A DNA stretch of 64,000 nt, from assembly GCF_003852425.1 (NCBI RefSeq), contig NZ_QAJN01000001.1:509987-573986 (forward strand), given 5' to 3'. The notes under the pieces were generated by a model. That model had not been told where the DNA came from and did not search any database. It worked only from the letters and a program-made list of their open reading frames with translations. Below are positions 34,903-45,405 of this stretch, piece after piece. Within the stretch, counting starts at the first letter, position 1; each line of letters starts with the position of its first letter. The DNA comes from Paucibacter sp. KBW04. Lineage in GTDB: Bacteria > Pseudomonadota > Gammaproteobacteria > Burkholderiales > Burkholderiaceae_C. The position numbers and the translations under genes are program-made.

Positions 34903-37206
34903 ATGCAGTCACAAAAAACTTGCCACGCCTCAGCTCAAGCCCAAGCCCTGCGGGCAAGCCCCCTGGCTTTGGCCCTGGCCCTGGCCTTCACCACGATGGG
35001 CCAGGCGCAGGCGCAAGAAGCGGCGCCCGCGCCCTCGGCGACCTCGGCCGCCGAGGCCTCGCGCGACGCCCTCAAGCTGGACCAGGTGGTGGTGACGGGT
35101 GCCTCCACCCGCACGAGCAAGATGAAGCAGAGCTTGTCGGTCAGCAGCATGGATGCTGAGCAGATCAGCAAGGCCGGCGCCAGCAGCGCGGCCGAATTGC
35201 TGCGCTCGGTGCCGGGCCTGCGCTCGGAGTCCACCGGCGGCGAGGGCAATGCCAATATCACCGTGCGCGGCGTGCCGCTGTCGGCTGGCGGCTCGCGCTA
35301 TGTGCAGTTCCAGGAAGACGGCTTGCCGGTGCTGCTCTTCGGTGACATCTCCTTCGGCACCTCGGACCAGTTCCTGCGTGCCGACTACAACACCGAACGC
35401 CTGGAAGTGGTGCGCGGCGGCTCGGCCTCCACCCTGGCCTCCAACTCGCCCGGCGGCCTGATCAACTTCATCAGCAAGACCGGCAAGGAAAAGGGCGGCA
35501 CGATAGGCCTCACCGCCGGTCTGGACAGCAAGCTCTGGCGTGTCGACGCCGACTATGGCGGCAGTTTGGGCAATGGCACCAGCTTCCATATCGGTGGCTT
35601 CCAGCGCGTGGGCGAGGGTGGACGGCCCACCGGGCAAGATGTGGAGAAGGGCGGCCAGCTCAAGGCCAATATCACGCAGAAGTTCGACGCCGGCTATGTG
35701 CGCCTGAGCCTCAAGGCTCTGGACGACAAGACCCCGTCCTTCATGCCCGTGCCCGTCACCGTCAGCAATGGCAAGATCAACACCATCCCCGGCATCGACC
35801 CCCGCACCGCCTTCTTCATCACCCCCAGCCTGGCCTCGGACACGACTTACAACAAGGACGGTGGCAACACCACCACTTCAACGCGTGACGGCCTGCGCAT
35901 CAAGAGCACGGCGATTGGTTTCGAGGCGGGCCTGGATCTGGCCGGCTTCAATGTGGAAGAAAAATTCCGCAAGACCGCCAACTCGGGCCGCTTCATCGCC
36001 CTGTTCCCGGCCGACAACGGCAAGGACGGCACAGCCAAGTTCTTCACCGGCACCTTGTTCAATACCTCGCTGGACAATTTCGACAACACCTTCAACGACC
36101 TCAAGGTCAGCAAGGCCTTCCAAGGTGATGGCTTCAAGACCACCCTGGTCGGCGGCCTGTTCTACGGTCAGCAGAATGTGGCCCAAACCTGGTTCTGGAA
36201 CCAGTACAACCTGACCATGAGCGGTGAGCACTCGGTCGTGGTGGACGCCAATGGCAATCCCTCTTCGGCCCCGGTGGCCTCGGGCTGGCAGACCTGGGGT
36301 GGTTGCTGCACCCGGACCTTCAATGTCGAGTACACCGAGACCTCGCCCTATGTTGCCGCCACCCTGGAGATGGGCAAGCTGATCCTGGACGGCAGCCTGC
36401 GGCGCGACGAACAAAAGGCCAAGGGCTACACCTTGAGCGGTGACAACAGCAACAAGGTCTGGGACGCCGCCAGCAAGAAGAATGTGGACTACAAGGTCGC
36501 CCACACCTCTTACTCCCTGGGCGCCAACTACGCCTTCAGCAATGATCTGGCGGCCTTTGCTCGCGTCAGCAATGGCGTGTCCTTCAGCGCCGACCGCCTG
36601 CTCTACGGCAACCCCTTGGATGGCTCGGTGCCCATCAGCATCAACGAGATCGACCAGGTGGAAGGGGGCTTGAAGTGGCGCAGCCAAGGCATGAGCTTGT
36701 TTGCCACGCTTTTCAATGCGCGCACCAAGGAAAGCAATTACGAGGTGACGACGCAGAAATTCACCGCCAACAAATACGAGGCCAATGGCTTGGAGCTGGA
36801 AGCCGCCTATCAGCTGGGTGAGTTCCGCCTGGCCGCTGGTGCCACCTTCACCGACGCCAAGATCAAGGCCTCCAACGATGCCGCGACTGTGGGCAAGAAG
36901 CCGCGCCGCCAGGCCGATTTCGTCTACCAGCTCTCGCCCAGCTACAGCTTCGGTGCCTTCGATGTGGGCGCTGCCCTGATCGGCTCGGGCAAGTCTTACG
37001 GTGATGATGCCAACACCATCACCATGCCTGGCTACACCATCGTCAACGCCTTTGTGAACTACCAGTTCAACGACAAGCTGCAGCTCTCGGTGTCGGCCAA
37101 CAATCTCTTCAACGCCCTGGCCTATACCGAGATCGAGGGTGATGGCCACGCGGCCCGCGCCTTCAACGGCCGCAGCGTTCGCGCCAGCCTCAAGTACAGC
37201 TTCTAA
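34903..37206 (+). CDS. TonB-dependent receptor of the sucrose locus
   Basis: 767 residues with signal peptide (about 1-37, cleavage near GQAQAQ). Plug motifs are LDQVVVTGAS (TonB-box side), ELLRSVPGLRSES and VVRGGSASTLASNSPGGLIN; the barrel ends VRASLKYSF with C-terminal Phe. It probably takes sucrose or a fructosyl sugar across the outer membrane. Seven bases separate it from the fructokinase gene. ATG 34903 with CGGAGA upstream; the longer frame from 34831 lacks a signal peptide at its start. Similar TonB receptor/permease/sucrose hydrolase loci (sux) are known in Xanthomonas. Confidence 0.92.
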   Translation: MQSQKTCHASAQAQALRASPLALALALAFTTMGQAQAQEAAPAPSATSAAEASRDALKLDQVVVTGASTRTSKMKQSLSVSSMDAEQISKAGASSAAELLRSVPGLRSESTGGEGNANITVRGVPLSAGGSRYVQFQEDGLPVLLFGDISFGTSDQFLRADYNTERLEVVRGGSASTLASNSPGGLINFISKTGKEKGGTIGLTAGLDSKLWRVDADYGGSLGNGTSFHIGGFQRVGEGGRPTGQDVEKGGQLKANITQKFDAGYVRLSLKALDDKTPSFMPVPVTVSNGKINTIPGIDPRTAFFITPSLASDTTYNKDGGNTTTSTRDGLRIKSTAIGFEAGLDLAGFNVEEKFRKTANSGRFIALFPADNGKDGTAKFFTGTLFNTSLDNFDNTFNDLKVSKAFQGDGFKTTLVGGLFYGQQNVAQTWFWNQYNLTMSGEHSVVVDANGNPSSAPVASGWQTWGGCCTRTFNVEYTETSPYVAATLEMGKLILDGSLRRDEQKAKGYTLSGDNSNKVWDAASKKNVDYKVAHTSYSLGANYAFSNDLAAFARVSNGVSFSADRLLYGNPLDGSVPISINEIDQVEGGLKWRSQGMSLFATLFNARTKESNYEVTTQKFTANKYEANGLELEAAYQLGEFRLAAGATFTDAKIKASNDAATVGKKPRRQADFVYQLSPSYSFGAFDVGAALIGSGKSYGDDANTITMPGYTIVNAFVNYQFNDKLQLSVSANNLFNALAYTEIEGDGHAARAFNGRSVRASLKYSF

Positions 37207-37212
37207 GGGCTT

Positions 37213-38205
37213 ATGAGCCTCTTGTCTGAAGCCCTGGCGCCCGCCGGCGTGATGCTGGTCGGCGAGGCCCTGGTGGACGAGTTCCATGAGGGTAGCGTCG
37301 CCGGCGGTGCGCCTTTCAATGTGGCGCGTTCGCTGGCGGCTCTGGGCAGGCCCGCCATCCACTTGCTGACTCGCTTGGGGGCGGATGACGCGGCCGGCCA
37401 GCTGATTCTGCAAAGCCTGCGCCGCTTCGGCCTTGACGAAGCGGGTCTGCAATTCGATGCGACTCTGCCCACGGGTCGGGTCACGGTCAGTGAGCGGGCC
37501 GGCGAGGGCCATGTCTTCAGCATCCACGGCCCGGCGGCCTGGGATGCGCTGGAGTTGCTGCCGGCCCAGGCTCTACTCGAAGTGCTGAGTCCGCGTTTCT
37601 TCTACTTCGGCAGCTTGGCGCAGCGCGCCGAGCCTTCGCGGGCAAGCCTGCGAGCCCTGGCCGATCGTGCAGGGGAATTGGGGGCCATCCGCTACTTGGA
37701 CCTGAATCTGCGCCCCGGCAGCAGCGAGCGCGAATTGGCGCAGCAGTCGCTCTTGCGGGCCGATTGGCTCAAGGTCAATGACCAGGAGCTGGCCCAGTTG
37801 TTGGCCTGGTTCGGCAGTGCCGCCGATGCCTTGTTGGACCCGCTGGGGCCCAGCTCTGCCTTGCGTGCGGCGGTACAGCAGCTGATGGCCCAGTTCGATC
37901 TGCAGCAGCTGATTCTTACCCGGGGTGGGGCGGGTTATGTCCTGTTCAACACACTTGGCCAGGTGCTGAGTGAGGGCCAGGGTCAGGTCTTGCCTGCGCT
38001 GGTGGATACGGTGGGCGCGGGTGATGCCTTCAGCGCCATGCTGCTGGCGGCCTTGCTGGGCGGGCATGCCATCGCCCCGGCCTTGGCTCTGGCCAACCAA
38101 TATGCCGCGGCGATTTGCGCGGTGCGGGGCCCGATTCCGGCGGACGACGCCTTCTTCGCGCCCTGGCGCGCGGCAGTCATGGCGCAAGGAGCGCAAACGC
38201 GATGA
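37213..38205 (+). CDS. PfkB-family sugar kinase, probable fructokinase
   Basis: 330 residues, ribokinase fold: N-terminal GEALVDEF and GGAPFNVARSLAALG (sugar-binding side) and the anion-hole/catalytic motif DTVGAGDAFSAMLLA near residue 270. In this locus it would phosphorylate the fructose released by sucrose phosphorylase. The next gene starts within its stop codon (ATGA at 38202-38205). Confidence 0.9.
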   Translation: MSLLSEALAPAGVMLVGEALVDEFHEGSVAGGAPFNVARSLAALGRPAIHLLTRLGADDAAGQLILQSLRRFGLDEAGLQFDATLPTGRVTVSERAGEGHVFSIHGPAAWDALELLPAQALLEVLSPRFFYFGSLAQRAEPSRASLRALADRAGELGAIRYLDLNLRPGSSERELAQQSLLRADWLKVNDQELAQLLAWFGSAADALLDPLGPSSALRAAVQQLMAQFDLQQLILTRGGAGYVLFNTLGQVLSEGQGQVLPALVDTVGAGDAFSAMLLAALLGGHAIAPALALANQYAAAICAVRGPIPADDAFFAPWRAAVMAQGAQTR

Positions 38206-39518
38206 GCGCAGCCAAACCCCGCCTGAGCTTTTGGCAGATCGTGAACATGAATGTCGGCTTCTTCGGCATTCAGTTCAGCTTTGGTCTGCAGCAAAGCAAT
38301 ATGAGCCCCATCTACAAATACCTGGGCGCCGACGAGGCCAGCCTGCCCTTGCTGTGGCTGGCCGGGCCGCTGACGGGCCTGCTGGTGCAGCCCATCATCG
38401 GCGCCTTGAGCGACCGCACGGTGACCCGCTGGGGCCGCCGCACGCCTTACTTTCTGATCGGTGCCCTGCTGTGCAGCCTAGGCCTGTTCCTGATGCCTAG
38501 CAGCCCCACGCTGTGGTTTGCCGCCGGCCTGCTGTGGATCTTGGACGCCGCCAACAACGTCACCATGGAACCCTACCGGGCCTATGTCAGCGACCGCCTG
38601 GATGAGTCTCAGCATGCCCAAGGTTTCTTGACCCAAAGCGCCTTCACCGGCCTGGCTCAAACGCTGGCCTACCTCACGCCCTCCATCATGGTCTGGCTGG
38701 GCATGGACAGGAATGCGCTCAATAGCAGCCACATCCCCCAGATCACCGTTGTGGCCTTTATGGTGGGAGCCTTGCTGTCCTTCAGCACCGTGGCTTGGTC
38801 GGTCTACAAGGTGCCTGAGCTGCCGCTCAGCGAGGCCGAGCAGGCTGAGTTGGCCGCCCGCCCGCGCGGCGTGTCCGCCACCTTGGCCGAGATTGCCCAG
38901 GCCTTCAAGGAGATGCCGCAGACCATGCGCCAGCTCTGGTGGATGAAGCTGTTCCAGTGGTACGGGATGATGTGTTACTGGATCTATATCGTGCCGGCCT
39001 TGGCGCAAAGCATGTTCGCGACCAGTGATGCCAACTCGGCCGGTTTTCGCGAAGCCGGTTTGCTGAACGGCCAGATCGGCGGCTTTTACAACTTCGTCGC
39101 CTTCTTCGCCGCCTTTGCCATGCTGCCCTTCACCCGCCGTTTCGGCGCGCAAAAGGTCCATGCCCTGTGCCTGACGCTGGCCGGCATAGGCATGTGGGCG
39201 ATTCCCGAGATCAGCAATCGCTGGTTGCTCTTCGTGCCCATGCTGGGTGTGGGCCTGGCCTGGGCCAGCATCATGGGCAACCCCTATGTGCTCTTGGCCG
39301 GCAGCATCCCGCCGGAGCGGGCCGGGGTCTATATGGGCATTTTCAATATGTTCATCGTGATCCCCATGCTGATCCAGATGTTGACCCTGCCGCTGTTCTA
39401 CCAGTCTTGGTTAGGCGGCCAGCCGGGCCATGTCATACGCCTGGCCGGGGTGCTGCTGGTCTTGGCGGCGCTGGCGGTCTTGCGGGTCAAGACGCACGCC
39501 GTGAATACCCAGTCTTGA
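38202..39518 (+). CDS. MFS sugar permease (GPH/SLC45-like), probable sucrose transporter
   Basis: 438 residues with 12 predicted membrane spans. Motifs [19 protein letters not shown] and [14 protein letters not shown] are shared by plant-type sucrose carriers and the bacterial SuxC group. It would move sucrose across the inner membrane. Translation is coupled to the kinase (ATGA overlap); sucrose phosphorylase follows 43 bases later. Confidence 0.88.
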   Translation: MSAAKPRLSFWQIVNMNVGFFGIQFSFGLQQSNMSPIYKYLGADEASLPLLWLAGPLTGLLVQPIIGALSDRTVTRWGRRTPYFLIGALLCSLGLFLMPSSPTLWFAAGLLWILDAANNVTMEPYRAYVSDRLDESQHAQGFLTQSAFTGLAQTLAYLTPSIMVWLGMDRNALNSSHIPQITVVAFMVGALLSFSTVAWSVYKVPELPLSEAEQAELAARPRGVSATLAEIAQAFKEMPQTMRQLWWMKLFQWYGMMCYWIYIVPALAQSMFATSDANSAGFREAGLLNGQIGGFYNFVAFFAAFAMLPFTRRFGAQKVHALCLTLAGIGMWAIPEISNRWLLFVPMLGVGLAWASIMGNPYVLLAGSIPPERAGVYMGIFNMFIVIPMLIQMLTLPLFYQSWLGGQPGHVIRLAGVLLVLAALAVLRVKTHAVNTQS

Positions 39519-39561
39519 CCGACTTCTTTTCCAGATTCCATCTCAGGGGGCAGGCGCTGCC

Positions 39562-41037
39562 ATGCAAAACAAAGTTCAACTGATCACCTACGTCGACCGC
39601 CTGGGCGGCGGCGGGGTCGCCGATCTCCGTCGGCTCTTGAGGGGGCCTTTGCAAGGCGTGTTTGGTGGTGTGCATCTGCTGCCCTTCTTCTATCCCATCG
39701 ACGGGGCCGACGCGGGCTTTGATCCCATCGATCACACCCAGGTCGATCCGCGCCTGGGCGATTGGGCCGATATCCAGGCCTTGAGCCAGGATGTGGCGGT
39801 GATGGCCGATGTGATCGTCAACCATGTTTCGGCCGATTCCCCGCAATTTCAGGACTATTCGGAGAAGGGCGAGGCCTCGCGTTTTGCCGGGCTGTTTTTG
39901 AGCCTGGATTCGGTCTTCCCCCAGGGCGCCAGCGAGGCCCAGCTGCTCAAGGTCTACCGGCCCCGGCCGGGCCTGCCGCTGCGCTACACCACGCTGAAAA
40001 ACGGGCAGAAGAAAATCCTCTGGACCACCTTCACCCCGCAGCAGCTGGACATCGATGTGCAGCACCCGGAAGGCCAAGCCTATCTGGAGGGCATCTTGCA
40101 ACGCTTTGCCGATGCGGGCATACGCATGATTCGATTGGATGCGGCGGGCTATGCGATCAAAAAGGCGGGTGAGTCCTGCTTCATGATGCCCGAGACCTTC
40201 GCCTTCATTGCCGAGTTCGCCGCCAAGGCCCAGGCTTTGGGCATCGAGGTGTTGGTGGAGATCCACGCCTACTACAAGCGCCAGATCGAGATTGCAGCCC
40301 AGGTGGACTGGGTCTACGACTTTGCCCTGCCGCCCCTGGCCCTGCATGCCTTCTTCTTCCAGACGGCCGAGCCGCTCAAGCAATGGATTGCCCAGCGCCC
40401 GCGCAATGCGCTGAATGTGCTGGACACGCATGACGGCATCGGCATCATCGACATTGGCGCCGATAGCGCCGACCGTGCGGGCTCACCCGGCCTGGTGCCG
40501 CCGGCCGAGCTGGATGCGTTGGTGGAGCGCATCCATGCGAACAGCCAGGGGGAAAGTCGCAAGGCCACCGGGGCGGCCGCCTCCAATCTGGATCTCTACC
40601 AAGTCAATTGCAGCTTCTTCGATGCCATGGGCAGGGACGAGCGCGCGTATTTGTTGGCGCGGGCGCTGCAGTTCTTCCTGCCCGGCGTGCCCCAGGTCTA
40701 TTACGTGGGCCTGCTGGCCGGCCATAACGATATGGATTTGCTGGCGCGCAGCAGTGTGGGTCGCGACATCAATCGCCATCACTACTCCCAGGATGAAATC
40801 GTTCGCGATCTGCAGCGGCCGGTGGTGCAAAAGCTCTTGCAGCTGATTCGCCTGCGCAATGAACATCCGGCTTTTGGTGGTGAGTTCCGCCTGCATGAGT
40901 CGGCCGCGCATGAGTTGAATATGAGCTGGCAGCTGGGCTCCCACCTGGCCAGGCTGAGTATTGATTTCCAGACCCTGGCCCATGAGGTTTCTTTCAGTGC
41001 TGAGCCAGGACAGGCCGATCTGAAGCTGCAGTACTGA
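39562..41037 (+). CDS. Sucrose phosphorylase (GH13 subfamily 18)
   Basis: Cytoplasmic enzyme converting sucrose and phosphate to glucose 1-phosphate and fructose. 491 residues, starting NKVQLITYVDRLGGGG as in characterised enzymes. The catalytic residues fall at Asp193 (nucleophile, RLDAAGYA), Glu233 (acid/base, VEIHAYY) and Asp291 (DTHDGIG), each one position from the bifidobacterial enzyme numbering 192/232/290. FFLPGVPQVYYVGLLAG is also typical. ATG 39562. It ends the sucrose operon. Confidence 0.94.
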   Translation: MQNKVQLITYVDRLGGGGVADLRRLLRGPLQGVFGGVHLLPFFYPIDGADAGFDPIDHTQVDPRLGDWADIQALSQDVAVMADVIVNHVSADSPQFQDYSEKGEASRFAGLFLSLDSVFPQGASEAQLLKVYRPRPGLPLRYTTLKNGQKKILWTTFTPQQLDIDVQHPEGQAYLEGILQRFADAGIRMIRLDAAGYAIKKAGESCFMMPETFAFIAEFAAKAQALGIEVLVEIHAYYKRQIEIAAQVDWVYDFALPPLALHAFFFQTAEPLKQWIAQRPRNALNVLDTHDGIGIIDIGADSADRAGSPGLVPPAELDALVERIHANSQGESRKATGAAASNLDLYQVNCSFFDAMGRDERAYLLARALQFFLPGVPQVYYVGLLAGHNDMDLLARSSVGRDINRHHYSQDEIVRDLQRPVVQKLLQLIRLRNEHPAFGGEFRLHESAAHELNMSWQLGSHLARLSIDFQTLAHEVSFSAEPGQADLKLQY

Positions 41038-41125
41038 TGGCGCTCTGCGAACAGGCCCTAAGCCCGGTGTCAGCAAGAGGCCCAACAATGGCCGCATTCA
41101 AATTGTTTTGTAGAGGATGCGGATC

Positions 41126-41338
41126 ATGTGGAAATTGCTCGTCGGCTTCGTCGCTTTTGCAGCCCTGGCCATGTTCATCTTGATGAAGAGCGGTGGTGAC
41201 ATCGATATGGGCGGCGAGAAGCACGATGTGGCCGGCCATGCCGAGCCCGCGGCTTCGGCCGCTGCATCGGCTGCGGCGCCCGCCGCCAGCGAGGCTGCGC
41301 CTGCAGCCAGCGCCCCTGCTTCGGCCGCTTCGATGTAA
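41126..41338 (+). CDS. Small membrane-anchored Ala-rich protein
   Basis: 70 residues: one hydrophobic segment (WKLLVGFVAFAALAMFIL), a short charged stretch (GGDIDMGGEKHD), then an Ala/Ser/Pro low-complexity tail (PAASAAASAAAPAASEAAPA). ATG 41126 has AGAGG 9 bases upstream. No family recognised. It is probably anchored in the inner membrane with the tail in the periplasm. A strong terminator follows. Confidence 0.6.
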   Translation: MWKLLVGFVAFAALAMFILMKSGGDIDMGGEKHDVAGHAEPAASAAASAAAPAASEAAPAASAPASAASM

Positions 41339-41392
41339 TGTCTGTTCAGCAAGCCCGTTCCGCATTTGGCGGATTGGGTTGAGCCCAGGCAA

Positions 41393-41426
41393 AAGGCCCG
41401 CCGCTCTGTGAAGAGCGGCGGGCCTT
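41393..41426. terminator. Bidirectional terminator between convergent genes
   Basis: Perfect 15-base stem AAGGCCCGCCGCTCT/AGAGCGGCGGGCCTT with GTGA loop. T-runs lie close on both sides. Confidence 0.92.
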
Positions 41427-41445
41427 GCGCTTTTTGGAGCTGGGT

Positions 41446-42021
41446 TTAGAAGCGGTAGCTCACGCCCACATTCCAGGCATCCATGGTGCGGCCATAGGTG
41501 CCCAAGTCGGGCAGATTGTTGTAGCGGGTCAACTCGGTGCGCACCGACCAGTCCTTGTTGATGGCGTAATCGGCGCCCAGGCCCACCTTGAAGCCGGCGG
41601 AGTTTTGATTGCCGGCACCGTCCAGGCCCGAGAAGTCGCGCTCGTAGTGAGCGCCGCCCAGGCGGCCGTAGACGCTGAACTTGTCGTTCACCGGCAGGCG
41701 GCCGATGGCGTCCAGCGAGTAGGCTGTGGTCTTGGCGTCGCTATCGCCGATGTGATGTTGGCCCAGCTTGTGGATGCTCAGTTCGGCGCCGAAGTATTTG
41801 TTGAACTGGTAGCCGCCGAAGATGCCGTAGGCGGTGTCGGTCTTGTCCAGACGCAGCTCGGGGCTGGTCGGGCTGCTCAGGTCATTGCGTGCTTGGCCAA
41901 TGTCGGCACCGATGTAGAAGCCCTTGTTGTCGGCGTCCTTGCCGCCTGCGGCAAAGGCCGCACCGGTGCTGCCCAGGGCGAGGGCGATGGCGGCGCTAGC
42001 GCTGATGATGTTCTTGTTCAT
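41446..42021 (-). CDS. Outer-membrane beta-barrel protein, OmpA/OMP_b-brl type
   Basis: 191 residues with signal peptide (about 1-24, IALALGSTGAAFA). Alternating amphipathic strands GFYIGADIGQARND, AYGIFGGYQFNKYFGAELS, FSVYGRLGGAHYERDF and the C-terminal VGVSYRF (terminal Phe) mark an eight-stranded barrel. No peptidoglycan-binding OmpA C-domain is present. ATG 42021; ATG 42036 is an in-frame alternative. Function is probably structural. Confidence 0.88.
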   Translation of the reverse strand: MNKNIISASAAIALALGSTGAAFAAGGKDADNKGFYIGADIGQARNDLSSPTSPELRLDKTDTAYGIFGGYQFNKYFGAELSIHKLGQHHIGDSDAKTTAYSLDAIGRLPVNDKFSVYGRLGGAHYERDFSGLDGAGNQNSAGFKVGLGADYAINKDWSVRTELTRYNNLPDLGTYGRTMDAWNVGVSYRF

Positions 42022-42210
42022 AGTTTGGCCTTTCATTGACTGTTCGCCATGGATTTGGCTTCGCTGCAGGAGGCTCCCGCCTTGGGGATCGCCTTCTTGC
42101 CGCGATGAAGTCATTCTTGGCCAAGCCTGGCGGCCTGTCAGTGCAAGCCCTGTACCGCTTGTGTGACGGTTGGTGACGAGGGAGGGAGGCCTTCGCCCCG
42201 GGGCTAGGGT

Positions 42211-43776
<1,566 letters not shown>

Positions 43777-44026
43777 CGCTCAGCTCCTCCGGCCCCGGCC
43801 TAGGCTGACACTCGCAGGCTGGGCATGGCAGCGGTTTTTGCAGGATCTGGGGGTGTTGGCGCTGTGGGTCGGTCTGAGCAGATAAGGCGTCATGGTGAAC
43901 ACGTTAACCCATGGAACACGATGTTTGCAGTGTAGGTGCAAGCATCGCAGAGGGTCATGTGTTGCTGCAACGCCGCTTTGTGGCCTCAATAAGTGGCATA
44001 AAAACGGTGGACCGAAGCTGCTGTCC

Positions 44027-45079
44027 TCAGGCCGCTCTTGCCTCCAGCACCGTCACGCAGTTGCGGCCGCAGTGCTTGGAGGCGTAAAGCGCCCGGTCGG
44101 CGCGCTCGTAGAAAGTGTTGGCGCTTTCGCCGGGCAGCCACTGGGTCACGCCCATGGAGATGGTGACGCGCTCGATGTCTTGGGCCACATTGCCACGGCG
44201 GATGCGGCCGGCCGCCACCGTGCTGCGCAGCTTCTCGGCCAGCAGCTGGGCCTCGCTGAGGCTGCAGGTGGGCAGCAGCAAGGCGAACTCCTCCCCGCCC
44301 ACGCGGGCGGCCAGGGCCTGATCGGCCGCAACGTTCTTGAGCGTTTGCGCCACGATGCGCAAGACCTGGTCACCAAAGCCGTGGCCAAAGCTGTCGTTGA
44401 TGCGTTTGAAGAAATCGATATCGCCCAGCACCAGGCAGGGCGCCTCTTGCTCCGATTCGCTGGGGCTCGCGCTCATGCAGGCGCTGAGCTGTTGGTCAAA
44501 AGCGCGCCGGTTGGCCAGGCCGGTGAGCGCGTCCGTCAAGGCCTCGCCTCGCGCTTTTTGCACCTCGTCGCGCAGGGTGGCGATCTCACGCTGGCTTTGT
44601 TCCAACTGGCTTTGCAAGACGCCCATGGCGCCGCGAATCTCCCGAGTGCCGCTGAGCAACTCCTGCAGCACCTCGTGATGGGTTTGCTGGCTGGGGCTGC
44701 CCAGCAACTGTTCCACCCAACTGGTCAAGGAGTTGTCGAAGCGGGCGGTTTCCTGGCCGGCCTCCGCGGCCGAGGCCGCCATCGAGTCCAGCACCCGCAC
44801 CAGGCCTTCGCTGATCAGCTTGGACTCCTCGGCATCATTGCTGCTCAGGCTCTCACCGATGTGCTCGCGGTACAGCGCCCAGGTCTGGGCCTCATCCAGG
44901 GTGGCGCCCTGGGCGGTTTGCTTGAGCACGGCCTGGCTCAGGGCCGGGTTGCTGGCCCGTACGAACTCGTACCAAACGGCATAACTCACCGGGTGGAGGG
45001 CGGTGCGTTGGCGAGTCATCAAGGGCAGGGCGGCGCGCAGGTGTTCGGCGCTACGAGCAATGCTGTCGTGGTATCTCAT
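44027..45079 (-). CDS. Diguanylate cyclase (GGDEF)
   Basis: 350 residues. Residues 1-170 form an uncharacterised helical sensor region without membrane segments; a coiled coil follows (VLQSQLEQSQREIATLRDEV), then a GGDEF domain with DALTGLANRRAFDQ, GDIDFFKRINDSFGHGFGD and an intact active site GGEEF. It makes c-di-GMP from GTP. No RxxD inhibitory site is obvious upstream of GGEEF. ATG 45079 with AAGGA 8 bases upstream is chosen over a longer open frame to 45319. Confidence 0.93.
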   Translation of the reverse strand: MRYHDSIARSAEHLRAALPLMTRQRTALHPVSYAVWYEFVRASNPALSQAVLKQTAQGATLDEAQTWALYREHIGESLSSNDAEESKLISEGLVRVLDSMAASAAEAGQETARFDNSLTSWVEQLLGSPSQQTHHEVLQELLSGTREIRGAMGVLQSQLEQSQREIATLRDEVQKARGEALTDALTGLANRRAFDQQLSACMSASPSESEQEAPCLVLGDIDFFKRINDSFGHGFGDQVLRIVAQTLKNVAADQALAARVGGEEFALLLPTCSLSEAQLLAEKLRSTVAAGRIRRGNVAQDIERVTISMGVTQWLPGESANTFYERADRALYASKHCGRNCVTVLEARAA

Positions 45080-45405
45080 CGAAGTCCTTCTGGCGCGGCT
45101 TTTCTTTACATCGCCGCTCATGGTCATGAGTGTCGGGCTCGAACTTGGAAGCCCGCTCGTCCGCAGGCCGCGTGGGCGCTGCGAACGAGCCATCCTCCAA
45201 GCCGGCCGCTGTTCTTTCTGATGTGACCGTCTACCCCTGACGTCTGGGCTATCGGCCGCTTGGCGGCGCAGGCAAGGGCTGAAAAGTGGCTCAATCGAAA
45301 CAGGCCTGATATTTGTCAACTATTGCCGCTGCGCCAAGGCTTACGGTGTCGACTTGCCAATATTTTTCCCGGCGCCCCAGAGTCAATCCTGGCGCCTCGC
45401 GAGCT
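45080..45405. other. Divergent intergenic region
   Basis: 326 bases between the diguanylate cyclase and the nitronate monooxygenase. No gene supported. TTGACA on the minus strand (45319-45314) could be a -35 box for the cyclase, but no good -10 partner was found. No strong palindrome seen. Confidence 0.4.

Noticed and set aside
34557-35159. 200-codon plus-strand frame before the sucrose receptor
   Set aside because: Crosses the terminator and operator cluster and is out of frame with the receptor signal peptide; composition is non-coding.
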